Assembly: GCF_913777995.1 (NCBI RefSeq)
Contig: NZ_CAJYVE010000010.1
Location: 362,872-426,871, forward strand
Source: an uncultured Pseudomonas sp.
GTDB taxonomy: Bacteria > Pseudomonadota > Gammaproteobacteria > Pseudomonadales > Pseudomonadaceae
DNA: 64,000 bases
Reading direction: 5' to 3'
The notes beneath the pieces were generated by a model that was not told where the DNA came from, did no database searches, and saw nothing but the letters and a program-made list of their open reading frames with translations. The translations under genes were made by a program, and so were the position numbers. Shown piece after piece: positions 36,387 through 46,498 of this stretch (the first letter of the stretch is position 1; every line of letters begins with the position of its first letter).

Positions 36387-37898
36387 ATGGCGCATAACGA
36401 AGCAGTCGACGTAGTACTGGTCGGAGCGGGCATCATGAGTGCCACGCTGGGCGTGCTGCTCAAGGAGCTCGACCCCAGCCTGAAGCTGGAAGTCGTCGAG
36501 CTGATGGATTCCGGCGCTGCAGAGAGTTCCAACCCCTGGAACAACGCCGGCACCGGTCACGCCGGCCTGTGCGAGCTGAACTACACCCCGCAGGCCGCCG
36601 ACGGATCCGTCGACATCAAGAAAGCCGTGCACATCAATACGCAGTTCGAGGTCTCGAAGCAATTCTGGGCCTATCTGGTGCGCAAGGGTGGCTTCAAGAC
36701 GACCACTACCTTCATCAATTCCGTCCCGCACCTGAGCTACGTGCAGGGCGAAAAGGACATGTCGTTCCTCAAGACCCGTTTCGAAACCCTGCGCCAGCAC
36801 CATGCCTTCGCCGCGATGGAATACACCGAAGACCACGGCAAGCTGAAGGAGTGGATGCCGCTGATGATGGCCGGCCGCCCGGCCGACCAGAAGCTCTGCG
36901 CCACGCGCATGACCAACGGCACCGACGTCAACTTCGGCGCCCTGACCAACCAGTTGCTCGCGCACCTGGCCAGCGAGCCCGACGCCCAGGTCAAGTACAA
37001 CAAGCGCGTGACCAACCTGACCCGCAACGGCCAGGGCTGGACCGTCACCATCAAGGACGTCAATACCGGCAGCACCCGCGATATCGACGCCCGCTTCGTG
37101 TTCCTCGGCGCCGGCGGCGCGGCCCTGCCGCTGCTGCAGATGTCCGGCATCGAGGAAGGCAAGGGCTTCGGCGGCTTCCCGGTCAGCGGCCAGTGGCTGC
37201 GCTGCGACAACCCGGAGGTGGTCAAGCTGCACCAGGCCAAGGTGTACAGCCAGGCAGCGGTCGGCTCGCCACCGATGTCGGTGCCGCACCTGGACACCCG
37301 CGTGGTCGATGGCAAGAAGTCTCTGCTGTTCGGACCGTTCGCCGGCTTCACGACCAAGTTCCTCAAGCACGGCTCGCTGCTCGACCTGCCGCTGTCGGTG
37401 CGCATGAGCAACATCAAGCCAATGCTGGCCGTGGCCCGCGACAACATGGACCTGACCAAATACCTGGTCAGCGAAGTGCGCCAGTCCATGGAACAGCGCC
37501 TCGACTCGCTGCGCCGCTTCTATCCGCAGGCCAAAGCCGAGGACTGGCGCCTGGAGATCGCCGGCCAGCGCGTGCAGATCATCAAGAAGGACGCCAAGAA
37601 AGGCGGCGTGCTGCAGTTCGGTACCGAGCTGGTCGCGGCTGCCGACGGTTCCCTGGCCGCCCTGCTCGGCGCCTCGCCTGGGGCCTCGGTGACCGTATCG
37701 ATCATGCTTGAGCTGATCGAGCGCTGCTTCGCCGACAAGGCCAAGGGTGAATGGACAGCCAAGCTCAACGAGATCTTCCCGGCTCGTGAGAAGGCCCTGG
37801 CCAGCGATGCGCAGCTGTACCAGCGCATCAGCGCACAGAGCGACGAAGCCCTGAACCTGGCGGCACACCAGGAGAGCGAAGCGCAAAGCATCGCCTGA
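36387..37898 (+). CDS. mqo: Malate:quinone oxidoreductase Mqo
   Basis: A 503-residue FAD enzyme at the inner membrane that oxidises malate to oxaloacetate and passes electrons to quinone. It begins with the FAD loop [20 protein letters not shown], followed by the family segments [22 protein letters not shown] and [20 protein letters not shown], and has [21 protein letters not shown] near the end. The start at 36387 follows GGAG by 9 nt. It is a single gene with a 726-bp upstream gap and a strong terminator after it. Confidence 0.97.
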   Translation: MAHNEAVDVVLVGAGIMSATLGVLLKELDPSLKLEVVELMDSGAAESSNPWNNAGTGHAGLCELNYTPQAADGSVDIKKAVHINTQFEVSKQFWAYLVRKGGFKTTTTFINSVPHLSYVQGEKDMSFLKTRFETLRQHHAFAAMEYTEDHGKLKEWMPLMMAGRPADQKLCATRMTNGTDVNFGALTNQLLAHLASEPDAQVKYNKRVTNLTRNGQGWTVTIKDVNTGSTRDIDARFVFLGAGGAALPLLQMSGIEEGKGFGGFPVSGQWLRCDNPEVVKLHQAKVYSQAAVGSPPMSVPHLDTRVVDGKKSLLFGPFAGFTTKFLKHGSLLDLPLSVRMSNIKPMLAVARDNMDLTKYLVSEVRQSMEQRLDSLRRFYPQAKAEDWRLEIAGQRVQIIKKDAKKGGVLQFGTELVAAADGSLAALLGASPGASVTVSIMLELIERCFADKAKGEWTAKLNEIFPAREKALASDAQLYQRISAQSDEALNLAAHQESEAQSIA

Positions 37899-37920
37899 TG
37901 ACCTGACCGCCAGTCAAACG

Positions 37921-37964
37921 CAAAACCCCGTGCTGCTCGCCGAGCCACGGGGTTTTGTGTTTTT
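37921..37964 (+). terminator. Intrinsic terminator of mqo
   Basis: CAAAACCCCGTG (37921-37932) pairs with CACGGGGTTTTG (37946-37957) and is followed by TGTTTTT. It lies just after mqo and can also serve the convergent methyltransferase gene. Confidence 0.9.
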
Positions 37965-38005
37965 ACAGGTCAGGTATGCAAGGGCGTCGCGCCCTGCGGC
38001 GAAGG

Positions 38006-38902
38006 TCAGAGGCTGCGGGCCAGGACTTCGATATGCTCCGGGCCGATGCCGCAGCAGCCGCCGATGTGCGTGGCGCCGCGCTTGACCCAGTCGGCGGCCC
38101 ACTGCTGGTAACCCTGCGGGTCGAGGTCCTCGCGCAGTTCGTCCAGGCCATCGTTGGCGGTGGCGTCCTTGGGCTGTGGCGGGAAGGCGTTGGCGTAGGC
38201 CCCCACACCGATCTGCACGTTCAGCTCGGCAAACACGGCACGGGCGGTATCGATGGCGGCACCGATCACTTCCGGCTGGCTGCAGTTGAACAGCAGGGTC
38301 GCCGCGCCCAGCTCGGCTGCCGCACGCGCGGCGTCGGCCACTGGCTCGCCCGAGCGCAGGCGCGGAGTGTCGTCGACGTCTTCATCCTGCAGGGTGAACG
38401 ACAGCCAGAAGGGCTTGCCATCGGCTGGCAAACCGGCGCGGATGGTACGTGCCTCGATGATGCTGCTCTGGGTTTCCGCCAGCCACAGATCCACATGAGG
38501 GGCCAGCCCCGTCACCAACGGCTGCAACACCTGTGCGGCGCGCGAGGCATCGAACAGGTCGGGACGGTAGGAACCGAACAGCGGCGGCAGCGAACCGGCC
38601 ACCAGTACCCGCCCACCGACCGCATCGGCGGCCTGCCGGGCCAGCTGCCCGGCGGTTACTGCCAGCGCCTGACCTTCACGGGCGAAGCGCTCCTCGCCGA
38701 TATGAAACGGCACCACCGCATAGCTGTTGGCAGTAATAACCTGGGCACCTGCCTGGATGTACGCGGCGTGCACCGCAACGACCGCTTGTGGAGACTCGGT
38801 CAGCGCCAGGGCCGACCACTCCGGCTGGCGGAACGGCGCGCCCCGGCGTTGCAGTTCGCGGCCCATACCGCCGTCGAGAATTACTGTCGAAGCTTGAGTC
38901 AT
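38006..38902 (-). CDS. Homocysteine S-methyltransferase family protein
   Basis: A 298-residue protein of the homocysteine S-methyltransferase family (MmuM-like), which transfers a methyl group from S-methylmethionine or a similar donor to homocysteine. It starts ILDGGMGRELQRRG, has LLFNCSQPEVI with one zinc Cys, and ends with the paired zinc Cys in IGGCCGIGPEHI. All three Cys ligands are present. The start at 38902 has a GAGCG about 6 nt upstream. It is divergent from an amino-acid ABC transporter, 110 bp apart, which suggests shared control and a linked substrate. Confidence 0.9.
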   Translation of the reverse strand: MTQASTVILDGGMGRELQRRGAPFRQPEWSALALTESPQAVVAVHAAYIQAGAQVITANSYAVVPFHIGEERFAREGQALAVTAGQLARQAADAVGGRVLVAGSLPPLFGSYRPDLFDASRAAQVLQPLVTGLAPHVDLWLAETQSSIIEARTIRAGLPADGKPFWLSFTLQDEDVDDTPRLRSGEPVADAARAAAELGAATLLFNCSQPEVIGAAIDTARAVFAELNVQIGVGAYANAFPPQPKDATANDGLDELREDLDPQGYQQWAADWVKRGATHIGGCCGIGPEHIEVLARSL

Positions 38903-38958
38903 ATTCGCTCTACTTATATACATATGAAAAAGACTCATTAGAATTGAGCCTTATATAA

Positions 38959-38971
38959 CGTATTTAATACG
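38959..38971. promoter_or_regulatory. Short palindrome in the divergent promoter region
   Basis: CGTAT and ATACG face each other across TTA in the AT-rich 110-bp region between the methyltransferase and transporter genes. It could be an operator controlling both, but it is short. Confidence 0.25.
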
Positions 38972-39012
38972 CCACTTTCTTCAAACGACAACCATTTTTT
39001 CGAGGTTCATTC

Positions 39013-39834
39013 GTGAAACTACGTGCGCTTCTGGGTATCGGCCTTTTCGCCCTGACCGTCTCCAGCCAGGCCCTGGCGGGCGCGACCCTGCAGCGTGTGC
39101 AGGACAACAAGGAACTGGTCAACGTGCTGATGGAGAGCTACCCGCCCTTCTCCTTCCTCAACGACCAGAACCAGCTCGATGGCTTCGATGTCGACGTGGC
39201 CAAGGCCGTGGCCGACAAGCTGGGCGTCAAGCTGCGCCTCGAAACACCCTCCTGGGACGTGATCGCCGCTGGCCGCTGGGCCGGCCGCTATGACATCTGC
39301 ATCTGCTCCATGACCCCCAGCCAGTCGCGTGCCGAAGTGTTCGACTTCCCGGTGGAGTACTACGCATCGCCAGCGGTGATCGTGGTCAACGCCCAGGATG
39401 ACCGTATCCACGCTGCCAAGGACCTGAGCGGCAAGAAGGTCGGCCTGACCAGCGCGTCAAGCTACGAGAGCTACCTGAACAAGAACCTGGTGATCGAAGG
39501 CGGCAGCGGCAAGCCCCTGGAGTATCCGTTCGAAAACGTGCAGATCGCCCCCTACGACAACGACAACGTGGCGTTCCAGGACCTCGGCCTGGGTGCCGGC
39601 AAGCGCCTGGATGCGGTGCTGACCAACCTGGTCACTGCCCAGCCTCGCCTGGACCAGGACAAGCGCTTCAAGCTGGCCGGCCCGGCCCTGTACGAAGAGC
39701 CGAACTTCGTCGCCATCGAGAAAGGCGACGCCGAGTGGAACGCCAAGGTTCGCGAGGTCTTCGAAGAACTCAAGAAGGACGGCACACTGGCCCGCCTGTC
39801 GCAGAAGTGGATCGGCGCCGACATCAGTAAATGA
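39013..39834 (+). CDS. Amino-acid ABC transporter substrate-binding protein
   Basis: A 273-residue periplasmic binding protein of family 3. The signal peptide ends at SSQALA (residue 22). The mature part has PPFSFLNDQNQLDGFDVDVAKAVADKLG and the later SGKKVGLTSASSYESYL typical of polar amino-acid binders. The start codon is GTG at 39013 with GAGG 7 nt upstream. It overlaps the permease gene by 4 bp. The divergent homocysteine methyltransferase suggests a sulfur-containing amino acid such as S-methylmethionine as substrate, which is an inference from context. Confidence 0.93.
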   Translation: MKLRALLGIGLFALTVSSQALAGATLQRVQDNKELVNVLMESYPPFSFLNDQNQLDGFDVDVAKAVADKLGVKLRLETPSWDVIAAGRWAGRYDICICSMTPSQSRAEVFDFPVEYYASPAVIVVNAQDDRIHAAKDLSGKKVGLTSASSYESYLNKNLVIEGGSGKPLEYPFENVQIAPYDNDNVAFQDLGLGAGKRLDAVLTNLVTAQPRLDQDKRFKLAGPALYEEPNFVAIEKGDAEWNAKVREVFEELKKDGTLARLSQKWIGADISK

Positions 39835-40661
39835 CCAGCTTTCCGAAACGCCCTCCCGTGCCGGCCCGACAGGGTCTGCTCAAGCGCCTGTTCGGCTTCA
39901 GGACCCGGCTGTACCTGACCTGGGCGACGATGTTCGCCCTGTTCACCGGTTTCTTCCTGAGCTTCGACCTGAAGTTCTCGATCATCCTCGACAAGTTGCC
40001 CAACCTGGTCGGCCTGCACCTGGCGCCCAATGGCTTCCTGCAAGGTGCGGCGCTGACGCTGTTCGTGTGCCTGTGCTCGATCGTGGTCTCGGTACTGCTG
40101 GGCTTCGTCGCCGCCCTGGCGCGGCTGTCGCGCAGTGCGGTGGCGTTCGGCATCGCCAGCTTCTATGCCTCGTTCTTTCGCGGCACGCCGCTGCTGATCC
40201 AGATTCTGCTGATCTACCTGGGGCTGCCGCAGATCGGCGTGGTGCCGGGCGCGATTCTCGCCGGGGTGATCGCCCTGTCGCTGAACTACGGCGCCTACCT
40301 CAGCGAGATCTTCCGGTCCGGCATCATCGGCGTCGCCGCTGGCCAGCGCGAAGCCGCCATGGCCCTGGCGCTGCGCCCGGCCCAGGTGTTCTGGCTGATT
40401 ACGCTGCCGCAGGCGATGCGCACCATCATCCCGCCGACCACCAACCAGTTCATCTCGATGCTCAAGGACTCGTCGCTGATTTCAGTGATGGGGGTATGGG
40501 AAGTGATGTTCCTGGCCCAGTCCTACGGCCGCTCCAGCTATCGCTACATCGAGATGCTGACCACGGCGGCGGCGCTGTACTGGATCATGTCGATCAGCCT
40601 GGAATTGCTCCAGGCGCGCCTGGAAAGGCACTACGGCAAGGCCTACCAGCCGCGAAACTGA
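39831..40661 (+). CDS. Amino-acid ABC transporter permease
   Basis: A 276-residue inner-membrane permease of the HisM/GlnP type, with about five helices and the ATPase-contact loop EAAMALALRPAQVFWLITLPQAMRTIIPP (about residues 180-208, the EAA motif). The start overlaps the end of the binding-protein gene (ATGA). No ATP-binding subunit follows; the next gene is a PA4642-type gene on the other strand, so the ATPase must come from another locus. Confidence 0.93.
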   Translation: MTSFPKRPPVPARQGLLKRLFGFRTRLYLTWATMFALFTGFFLSFDLKFSIILDKLPNLVGLHLAPNGFLQGAALTLFVCLCSIVVSVLLGFVAALARLSRSAVAFGIASFYASFFRGTPLLIQILLIYLGLPQIGVVPGAILAGVIALSLNYGAYLSEIFRSGIIGVAAGQREAAMALALRPAQVFWLITLPQAMRTIIPPTTNQFISMLKDSSLISVMGVWEVMFLAQSYGRSSYRYIEMLTTAAALYWIMSISLELLQARLERHYGKAYQPRN

Positions 40662-40670
40662 CAGGCCGAT

Positions 40671-40692
40671 GTGAGCGAGCCGGCTCGCTCAC
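40671..40692. terminator. Hairpin between convergent genes
   Basis: GTGAGCGAGC (40671-40680) and GCTCGCTCAC (40683-40692) form a perfect 10-bp stem. No T-tract. It resembles the REP stems of this genome and lies between the permease and the PA4642-type gene. Confidence 0.5.
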
Positions 40693-40703
40693 AGACAATG
40701 GCC

Positions 40704-40994
40704 TCAGGCGGCGCGCGCCTTCTCCACCAACTCGATGTAGTCATCGGCGTTGCGCTGGTCCTTGATCAGCTCGACGAAGGTCTGGCCTTGTGCGTCCTTG
40801 CCGTCCAGGTCGTAGCCCGCCTCACGGAAGAACACCAGGAAACGCTCGAAATCATCGATGCGCAGGCCCCGGTAGGCCTTGATCAGCTTGTGCAGCGACG
40901 GCGAGGTGGCGTCGACGGGCTCGAATTCGAGGAACAGCTTGATCTGCTCGTCACCGATCTCGTCGCCGATGATCTGCTTCTTGTCTTTACGCAT
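40704..40994 (-). CDS. PA4642 family protein
   Basis: A 96-residue acidic, helical protein (MRKDKKQIIGDEIGDEQIKLFLEFEPVDATSP..., ending YIELVEKARAA) that matches what I remember of the PA4642 family, found in this place in pseudomonad genomes. Function unknown. The start at 40994 has GGAG 6 nt upstream; the four codons before it are not favoured. Confidence 0.82.
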   Translation of the reverse strand: MRKDKKQIIGDEIGDEQIKLFLEFEPVDATSPSLHKLIKAYRGLRIDDFERFLVFFREAGYDLDGKDAQGQTFVELIKDQRNADDYIELVEKARAA

Positions 40995-41060
40995 TGCGGG
41001 CTCCAAGGGGCACGGTCACTTTCACGGGGCGGGCAGTGTATATCCGCCACGCCGCTTAGC

Positions 41061-41540
41061 TCAACGCGGCTTTGCCCCGGCCGTGTGCAGGTCGGCCCAG
41101 ACATGCCCGTTGGCGTACACCAGGAATTGGCAGTAAACCTTCTCGTTGCGCAGCAGGTCGACCAGCGTGCGGTAATGCGATTGCGGGTAATACAGCGTCA
41201 GGGTGCGGCTGGCGGCATCGAAACTGGGTCTCTTCAGGCTCTTGCTTTCACCGTCGAAGTGGATCTGCACCTCGCTGAGGGTCGCGCCCTTGTTCAGCGG
41301 CTTGCCGCGCAGGCTGATCGACAGCGGCGCGGTGACCGGAATCGGCTGCTGGTTGGAGGGCCGCTGGTTGCCCACCACCACCGAATACTCGGTAATCAGC
41401 ATCAATTGCTGCTGCTCAGGCGTGCCCTCGCGCAGGCTCTGGTCATCCGGCGGCAGGTACTGCTCGTGCATGGGCCCCGCCACAGCGCTGCCGGCAAGCA
41501 GCGCCAGGGCCAGCGCGGCGCTGATCATCAGTGATTTCAT
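41061..41540 (-). CDS. Exported hypothetical protein (PA4643-like position)
   Basis: A 159-residue protein with a signal peptide (cleavage after AGSAVA, about residue 21). The mature part starts GPMHEQYLPPDDQSLREG and is beta-rich with one Cys (VYCQFLVYANGHVW). No known domain. It probably resides in the periplasm. GGAGA lies 6 nt before the ATG at 41540. It stands between the PA4642-type gene and hpt on the same strand. Confidence 0.82.
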   Translation of the reverse strand: MKSLMISAALALALLAGSAVAGPMHEQYLPPDDQSLREGTPEQQQLMLITEYSVVVGNQRPSNQQPIPVTAPLSISLRGKPLNKGATLSEVQIHFDGESKSLKRPSFDAASRTLTLYYPQSHYRTLVDLLRNEKVYCQFLVYANGHVWADLHTAGAKPR

Positions 41541-41579
41541 TGACACTCTCCTTGTCGTCCAGTCGCCGCGCCCGGGTGC

Positions 41580-42137
41580 TTACAGACCCTTGACCGCGTA
41601 GATGCCAGCGGCGTTACGCCAGTAGCCCTTGTAGTCCATGCCGAAACCGAAGATGAAGCGGTCCACGCACGGCAGGCCCACGTAGTCGGCCTTGTACTCG
41701 GGGCGCGCCTTGCGGTCGTGATCCTTGTCGATCAGCACCGCAGTATGCACAGCGCGGGCACCGGCGTGGCGGCAGAAGTCGATGATCGCGCCCAGGGTGT
41801 GACCTTCATCGAGGATGTCGTCGATGATCAGCACGTCGCGGTCGATGAACGAGACTTCCGGCTTGGCCTTCCAGAACAGCTCGCCGCCGCTGGTTTCGTT
41901 GCGGTAGCGGGTGGCATGCAGGTAAGAGGCTTCCAGAGGGAACTTCAGGTGGGTGAGCAGCTTGCCGCAGAAGATCAGGCCGCCGTTCATCACGCAGAAC
42001 ACCACCGGGTTGCGATCGGCCAGTTCAGCGGTGATTTGCGCACCGACGCGGGCGATGGCGGCATCGACCTCGGCCTCGCTGTAAAGGCAGTCAGCCTCGC
42101 GCATGACTTGACGGATATGCTCGAGATCAGCGGACAT
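41580..42137 (-). CDS. hpt: Hypoxanthine-guanine phosphoribosyltransferase
   Basis: A 185-residue purine salvage enzyme making IMP and GMP from the bases and PRPP. The PRPP loop is VLIIDDILDEGHTLGAII (about residues 101-118), the flexible loop holds YLHATRYRNET, and IDKDHDRK and VGLPCVDRFIFGFGMDYKGYWRN complete the base-binding side. It is divergent from upp, 203 bp apart, and upp-uraA continue the nucleobase salvage theme. Confidence 0.95.
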   Translation of the reverse strand: MSADLEHIRQVMREADCLYSEAEVDAAIARVGAQITAELADRNPVVFCVMNGGLIFCGKLLTHLKFPLEASYLHATRYRNETSGGELFWKAKPEVSFIDRDVLIIDDILDEGHTLGAIIDFCRHAGARAVHTAVLIDKDHDRKARPEYKADYVGLPCVDRFIFGFGMDYKGYWRNAAGIYAVKGL

Positions 42138-42340
42138 GAATCGCTCCAGTTAACAATGAGAAAAACCGGCAAAGGTACGCATCCCCTCGTTCGAGGGCAA
42201 GCAGATCTAGACTGACGTCGATGGAATCATCACTTCGGCAGCGAAAATGGGTAGGAAGATACTTCATCTGCCGTAAGACAGTAACCGCCGAATCGATTAA
42301 TCTAGGCCGTTTTTTGCCCGCCTCCAGGAGCCCTTTGCCC

Positions 42341-42979
42341 ATGCCCATCCGTGAAATCCGCCACCCGCTGATCCGCCACAAGATCGGCCTGATGCGCCGC
42401 GCCGACATCAGCACCAAGAATTTTCGCGAACTGGCCCAGGAAGTCGGCGCGCTGTTGACCTACGAGGCCACCTCCGACCTGCCGCTGGAAAGCTACGAGA
42501 TTCCTGGCTGGGCAGGCCCGGTGCAGGTCGAGAAGATCGCCGGCAAGAAAATCACTGTGGTGCCGATCCTGCGCGCCGGCATCGGCATGCTCGACGGCGT
42601 GCTCAGCCTGATCCCCGGTGCCAAGGTGAGCGCCGTCGGTGTGGCGCGCAACGAAGAAACCCTGCAGGCGCACACCTACCTGGAAAAGCTGGTGCCGGAA
42701 ATCGACGAACGGCTGGCGATGATCATCGACCCGATGCTGGCCACCGGCAGCTCAATGGTCGCCACCATCGACCTGCTGAAGAAGGCTGGCTGCAAGGAAA
42801 TCCGCGCCATGGTGCTGGTGGCAGCCCCCGAAGGCATCGCTGCGGTGGAGAAGGCCCACCCGGATGTACAGCTGTACACCGCGTCGATCGACGAGCGCCT
42901 GAACGAACATGGCTACATCATTCCCGGCCTGGGCGATGCCGGCGACAAGATCTTCGGCACCAAGCAGAAGGACGCCTGA
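42341..42979 (+). CDS. upp: Uracil phosphoribosyltransferase Upp
   Basis: A 212-residue enzyme that makes UMP from uracil and PRPP. Visible motifs are [16 protein letters not shown], the PRPP loop [12 protein letters not shown] (about 126-137) and the uracil-binding [17 protein letters not shown] end. The start MPIREIRHP at 42341 has GGAG 9 nt upstream; a longer frame upstream is not conserved. uraA follows 4 bp later, so the pair forms a uracil uptake and salvage operon. Confidence 0.97.
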   Translation: MPIREIRHPLIRHKIGLMRRADISTKNFRELAQEVGALLTYEATSDLPLESYEIPGWAGPVQVEKIAGKKITVVPILRAGIGMLDGVLSLIPGAKVSAVGVARNEETLQAHTYLEKLVPEIDERLAMIIDPMLATGSSMVATIDLLKKAGCKEIRAMVLVAAPEGIAAVEKAHPDVQLYTASIDERLNEHGYIIPGLGDAGDKIFGTKQKDA

Positions 42980-42983
42980 GCCG

Positions 42984-44261
42984 ATGAAGCATGACGAGTT
43001 CAATGACCCCCTTTGGCGCACCGTGCTGTCGGGGGCACAGATGCTGTTCGTGGCGTTCGGCGCCCTGGTGCTGATGCCGCTGATTTCCGGGCTCGACCCC
43101 AACGTCGCGCTGTTCACCGCCGGCCTCGGCACCCTGCTGTTCCAGCTGGTGACCGGCCGCCAGGTGCCGGTGTTCCTGGCGTCCAGCTTCGCCTTCATCA
43201 CCCCGATCATTCTCGCCAAGGGCCAGTTCGGCCTGGCGGCGACCATGGGCGGCGTAATGGCCGCCGGCTTCGTCTACACCTTCCTGGGCCTGGCGGTGAA
43301 GATCAAGGGCACCGGTTTCATCGACCGCTTGCTGCCACCCGTGGTGATCGGCCCGGTGGTGATTTCCATCGGCCTGGCCATGGCGCCCATCGCCGCCAAC
43401 ATGGCCATGGGCAAGGCCGGTGACGGCTCCGTACTGATCCACTACCAGACCGCCATGTGGATCTCCATGCCGGCGCTGCTGACCACCCTGATCGTCGCCG
43501 TATTCGGCAAGGGCATCTTCCGCCTGGTGCCGATCATCGCCGGCGTGCTGGTGGGCTTCGCGCTGTCGTTCTGGTTCGGCGTGGTGGACACCAGCAAGAT
43601 CGCCGCAGCGCCCTGGCTGGCGATGCCGCACTTCACCGCACCGGAATTCAACTGGCAGGCCATCCTGTTCATCGTCCCGGTGGCCCTGGCGCCGGCCATC
43701 GAGCACATCGGCGGAGTGATCGCGGTGGGCAGCGTGACCGGTCGTGACTACCTGAAGACCCCCGGCCTGCACCGCACCCTGCTGGGCGACGGCATTGCCA
43801 CCACCTCGGCCGGGCTGTTCGGCGGTCCGCCCAACACCACCTACGCGGAAGTCACCGGCGCGGTGATGCTGACCAAGAACTACAACCCGAAGATCATGAC
43901 CTGGGCGGCGGTGTTCGCCATCAGCCTGGCGTTCATCGGCAAGTTCGGCGCGCTGCTGCAGAGCATTCCAGTGCCGGTGATGGGCGGCATTCTCTGCCTG
44001 CTGTTCGGCTCCATCGCCGCGGTGGGCCTGAACACCATGATCCGCCACAAGGTGGACCTGGCGGAGGCGCGCAACCTGGTGATCGTTTCGGTGACCCTGG
44101 TGTTCGGTATTGGCGGCGTGCTGGTCGGCACTGGCGATGGTCCGGATGACTTCGGCCTCAAGGGCATCGCCCTGTGCGCCATCACCGCCATCGCGCTGAA
44201 CCTGATTCTGCCGGGCAACGACGGCTGGAAGCACAAGCAGGCGGAAGATCGCCTGCCTTGA
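42984..44261 (+). CDS. uraA: Uracil permease UraA (NCS2)
   Basis: A 425-residue inner-membrane nucleobase:cation symporter with about 14 hydrophobic segments. The NCS2 signature is the AIEHIGGVIAVGSVTGRDY stretch (about residues 237-255), with the substrate-contact Glu in it, and GGPPNTTYAEVTGAVMLTKN following. The start at 42984 lies 4 bp after the upp stop with only a weak ribosome site, suggesting coupling to upp. It takes up uracil for Upp. Confidence 0.96.
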   Translation: MKHDEFNDPLWRTVLSGAQMLFVAFGALVLMPLISGLDPNVALFTAGLGTLLFQLVTGRQVPVFLASSFAFITPIILAKGQFGLAATMGGVMAAGFVYTFLGLAVKIKGTGFIDRLLPPVVIGPVVISIGLAMAPIAANMAMGKAGDGSVLIHYQTAMWISMPALLTTLIVAVFGKGIFRLVPIIAGVLVGFALSFWFGVVDTSKIAAAPWLAMPHFTAPEFNWQAILFIVPVALAPAIEHIGGVIAVGSVTGRDYLKTPGLHRTLLGDGIATTSAGLFGGPPNTTYAEVTGAVMLTKNYNPKIMTWAAVFAISLAFIGKFGALLQSIPVPVMGGILCLLFGSIAAVGLNTMIRHKVDLAEARNLVIVSVTLVFGIGGVLVGTGDGPDDFGLKGIALCAITAIALNLILPGNDGWKHKQAEDRLP

Positions 44262-44281
44262 TGTGGCCTGACAGGGCTGAT

Positions 44282-44309
44282 TTCAGCCGGGAAAGGCATC
44301 CCGGCTGAA
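44282..44309. repeat. REP-type hairpin between uraA and hemH
   Basis: TTCAGCCGGG (44282-44291) and CCCGGCTGAA (44300-44309) form a perfect 10-bp stem, followed by GCCGGTCCTACAGG, a common REP ending in this group. It lies between two convergent genes and may act as a terminator. Confidence 0.65.
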
Positions 44310-44316
44310 GCCGGTC

Positions 44317-45342
44317 CTACAGGGGCTGGGTGGTGGTCTCGCAAAGGCGCTTGAGTGCGGCGGCCCAGTTCGGGTCGTCATTCAGGCACGGCACCAGCAC
44401 CAGTTCCTCCCCTCCTGCCTCGCGGAACTGCTCGGCGCCACGGTCGCCGATTTCCTCCAGTGTCTCGATGCAATCGGCGACGAATGCCGGGCACATCACC
44501 AGCAGTCGCTTTACCCCCTGGGCCGCCAGCTCGTCGAGGCGTGTCTCGGTATAGGGCTCGATCCACTTGGCTCGCCCCAGACGCGACTGGAACGACACAG
44601 ACCACTTGCCATCCGCAATGCCAGCCAGCTTGGCGAACGCCGCCGCCGACTGCATGCACTGGGCGCGATAGCAGGTCTTGAGCACTTCCGGTGGCGCGCT
44701 CATGCAGCAATCATCGCTTTTGAAGCAGCACTGCCCGGTCGGGTCGAGCTTGCTCAGATGGCGCTCCGGCAAGCCATGGAAGCTCAGCAACAGGTGATCG
44801 TAAGGTTGTTCCAGGAACGGCGTGGCGCTCTGCACCAGCGCATCGAGGTATTCGGCCTGGTCGAAAAACGGCGGCAGCAGCGCCACTTCCAGCCTCAGGC
44901 CGCGCTCACGGATGACCCGGCGCGCTTCTTCGATCACCGTGGTCACCGTACTGTCGGCGAAATGCGGGTACAGCGGTGCCAGGGTCACTTTGCCGATGCC
45001 TTGGCCTGCCAGGCGCACCAGGGTCGATTCGATGGACGGCTCGCCGTAGCGCATCGCCAGTTCTACCGGACCGTGCGGCCATTCTTCGCGCATGCGCGCC
45101 TGCAAGCGGCGGCTGAGCACTACCAGTGGCGAGCCTTCGTCCCACCAGATCGAGGCGTAGGCGTGGGCCGACTGCTCCGGACGCTTGATCAGGATCAGCG
45201 ACACCAGCAACCGGCGCACCGGCCACGGCAGGTCGATGACATAGGGGTCCATCAGGAACTGATTGAGGTAGCGGCGCACGTCACCCACGCTGGTGGAGGC
45301 CGGTGAGCCCAGGTTGATCAGCAACAGCGCGTGATCGGTCAT
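44317..45342 (-). CDS. hemH: Ferrochelatase HemH
   Basis: A 341-residue ferrochelatase that inserts Fe2+ into protoporphyrin IX, the last step of haem synthesis. It starts [12 protein letters not shown], has the catalytic His in [13 protein letters not shown], and [11 protein letters not shown] and [15 protein letters not shown] with the conserved Glu. Several Cys residues ([13 protein letters not shown]) are seen in some bacterial forms. It lies 8 bp after the SDR39U1 epimerase gene, so the two are one operon. A LitR-type site upstream of that operon suggests light control. Confidence 0.96.
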   Translation of the reverse strand: MTDHALLLINLGSPASTSVGDVRRYLNQFLMDPYVIDLPWPVRRLLVSLILIKRPEQSAHAYASIWWDEGSPLVVLSRRLQARMREEWPHGPVELAMRYGEPSIESTLVRLAGQGIGKVTLAPLYPHFADSTVTTVIEEARRVIRERGLRLEVALLPPFFDQAEYLDALVQSATPFLEQPYDHLLLSFHGLPERHLSKLDPTGQCCFKSDDCCMSAPPEVLKTCYRAQCMQSAAAFAKLAGIADGKWSVSFQSRLGRAKWIEPYTETRLDELAAQGVKRLLVMCPAFVADCIETLEEIGDRGAEQFREAGGEELVLVPCLNDDPNWAAALKRLCETTTQPL

Positions 45343-45350
45343 GCAAGATC

Positions 45351-46259
45351 CTATTTCGATGAGGGAGCCAGCACGTCGGCCAAGGCGTCGTGCAGTTCGG
45401 TAAAGCGGAACACGAAACCGGCTTCGCCCAGCCGCGTCGGACGAGCACGCTGGCCCCCGAGCAGCAGGCCGGACATCTCGCCGAGCAGCAGGCGCAGCGG
45501 CAACGCCGGCAGCGGCATGAACGCCGGACGGTGCAGCACACCGCCAAGCGTCTTGGCGAATGCGCGGTTACGCACCGGCGAAGGCGCACAGAGATTATAG
45601 GGACCTCGGGCAGAGGCCTGGTTCAAGAGAAAATCTATCGCCCCGATCTGGTCGTCGATATGCACCCAGGGCATCCACTGCCGGCCGCTGCCAATCGGCC
45701 CACCCAGCCCCAAGCGAAATGGCGGCAGCAGACGCTGCAGGAAGCCGCCCTGGCCAGACAGCACCAAGCCCGTGCGCACCAGGACCACGCGCAGACCGAG
45801 GGCCTCGGCACGCAGCGCGGTTTCTTCCCAGGCCTGGCACAGCTGGCTGGCGAAGTCGTCCTTGACCGGCTGCTGGTGCTCATCCAGCTCGCGCTCGCCA
45901 CCATCGCCATACCAGCCCACCGCCGAGCCGGACACCAACACCTGCGGCCGCTGCGTCTGGCTTTCGATCCAGGCCAGCAGCTGCTCGGTCAGGCCGATAC
46001 GACTCTCCCACAACTGCAACCGGCGCTTGCGGGTCCAGGGCCGATCGGCGATGGGCGCACCCGCCAGGTTGACTACCGCATCGACCGGCTGACCGTCGAG
46101 TTCGGCGAAACGGGAGATACCGCGCACACCCTCCCCGCACAAACGTCGTACTTCGCCAGGGCGGCGGCTGACTACCGTCAGCTGATGCCCCTGTGCCTGC
46201 CAGAGCTGGCAGAGCGCCTTACCGATCAAACCTGTGCCGCCGGTCAGCAAGATGTGCAT
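45351..46259 (-). CDS. TIGR01777 (SDR39U1-type) sugar-nucleotide epimerase-like protein
   Basis: A 302-residue extended SDR protein. The cofactor loop is [33 protein letters not shown] and the conserved WMPWVHIDD are family marks, and the C-terminal part has [12 protein letters not shown]. The biochemical role of this family is not known; in cyanobacteria and pseudomonads it often sits by photolyase or haem genes, as here. The start at 46259 has AAGGA 9 nt upstream; 28 further upstream codons are not favoured. It is upstream of hemH in one operon. Confidence 0.92.
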   Translation of the reverse strand: MHILLTGGTGLIGKALCQLWQAQGHQLTVVSRRPGEVRRLCGEGVRGISRFAELDGQPVDAVVNLAGAPIADRPWTRKRRLQLWESRIGLTEQLLAWIESQTQRPQVLVSGSAVGWYGDGGERELDEHQQPVKDDFASQLCQAWEETALRAEALGLRVVLVRTGLVLSGQGGFLQRLLPPFRLGLGGPIGSGRQWMPWVHIDDQIGAIDFLLNQASARGPYNLCAPSPVRNRAFAKTLGGVLHRPAFMPLPALPLRLLLGEMSGLLLGGQRARPTRLGEAGFVFRFTELHDALADVLAPSSK

Positions 46260-46498
46260 GGCAGGTATCCTTGAGTGGCGTTCGTGGCCTTTGAGTAGTC
46301 TATTGCTTGCAGGCCGTGGCCTTGGCCGTGATTCGTGACGCACTGTCCCTTTGCTGAACCATAGGCCACACCTGAAAGGATTGGAGCTTTACTGCCCAGA
46401 ACCGGGTAGTTGGCCCATTGTCTATGAGCTACAGACAGACCGTCATGGACAGTACGAGTTGCAGGCTGCGCAGCACTGGAAATGCGAACCGCTGCAAC

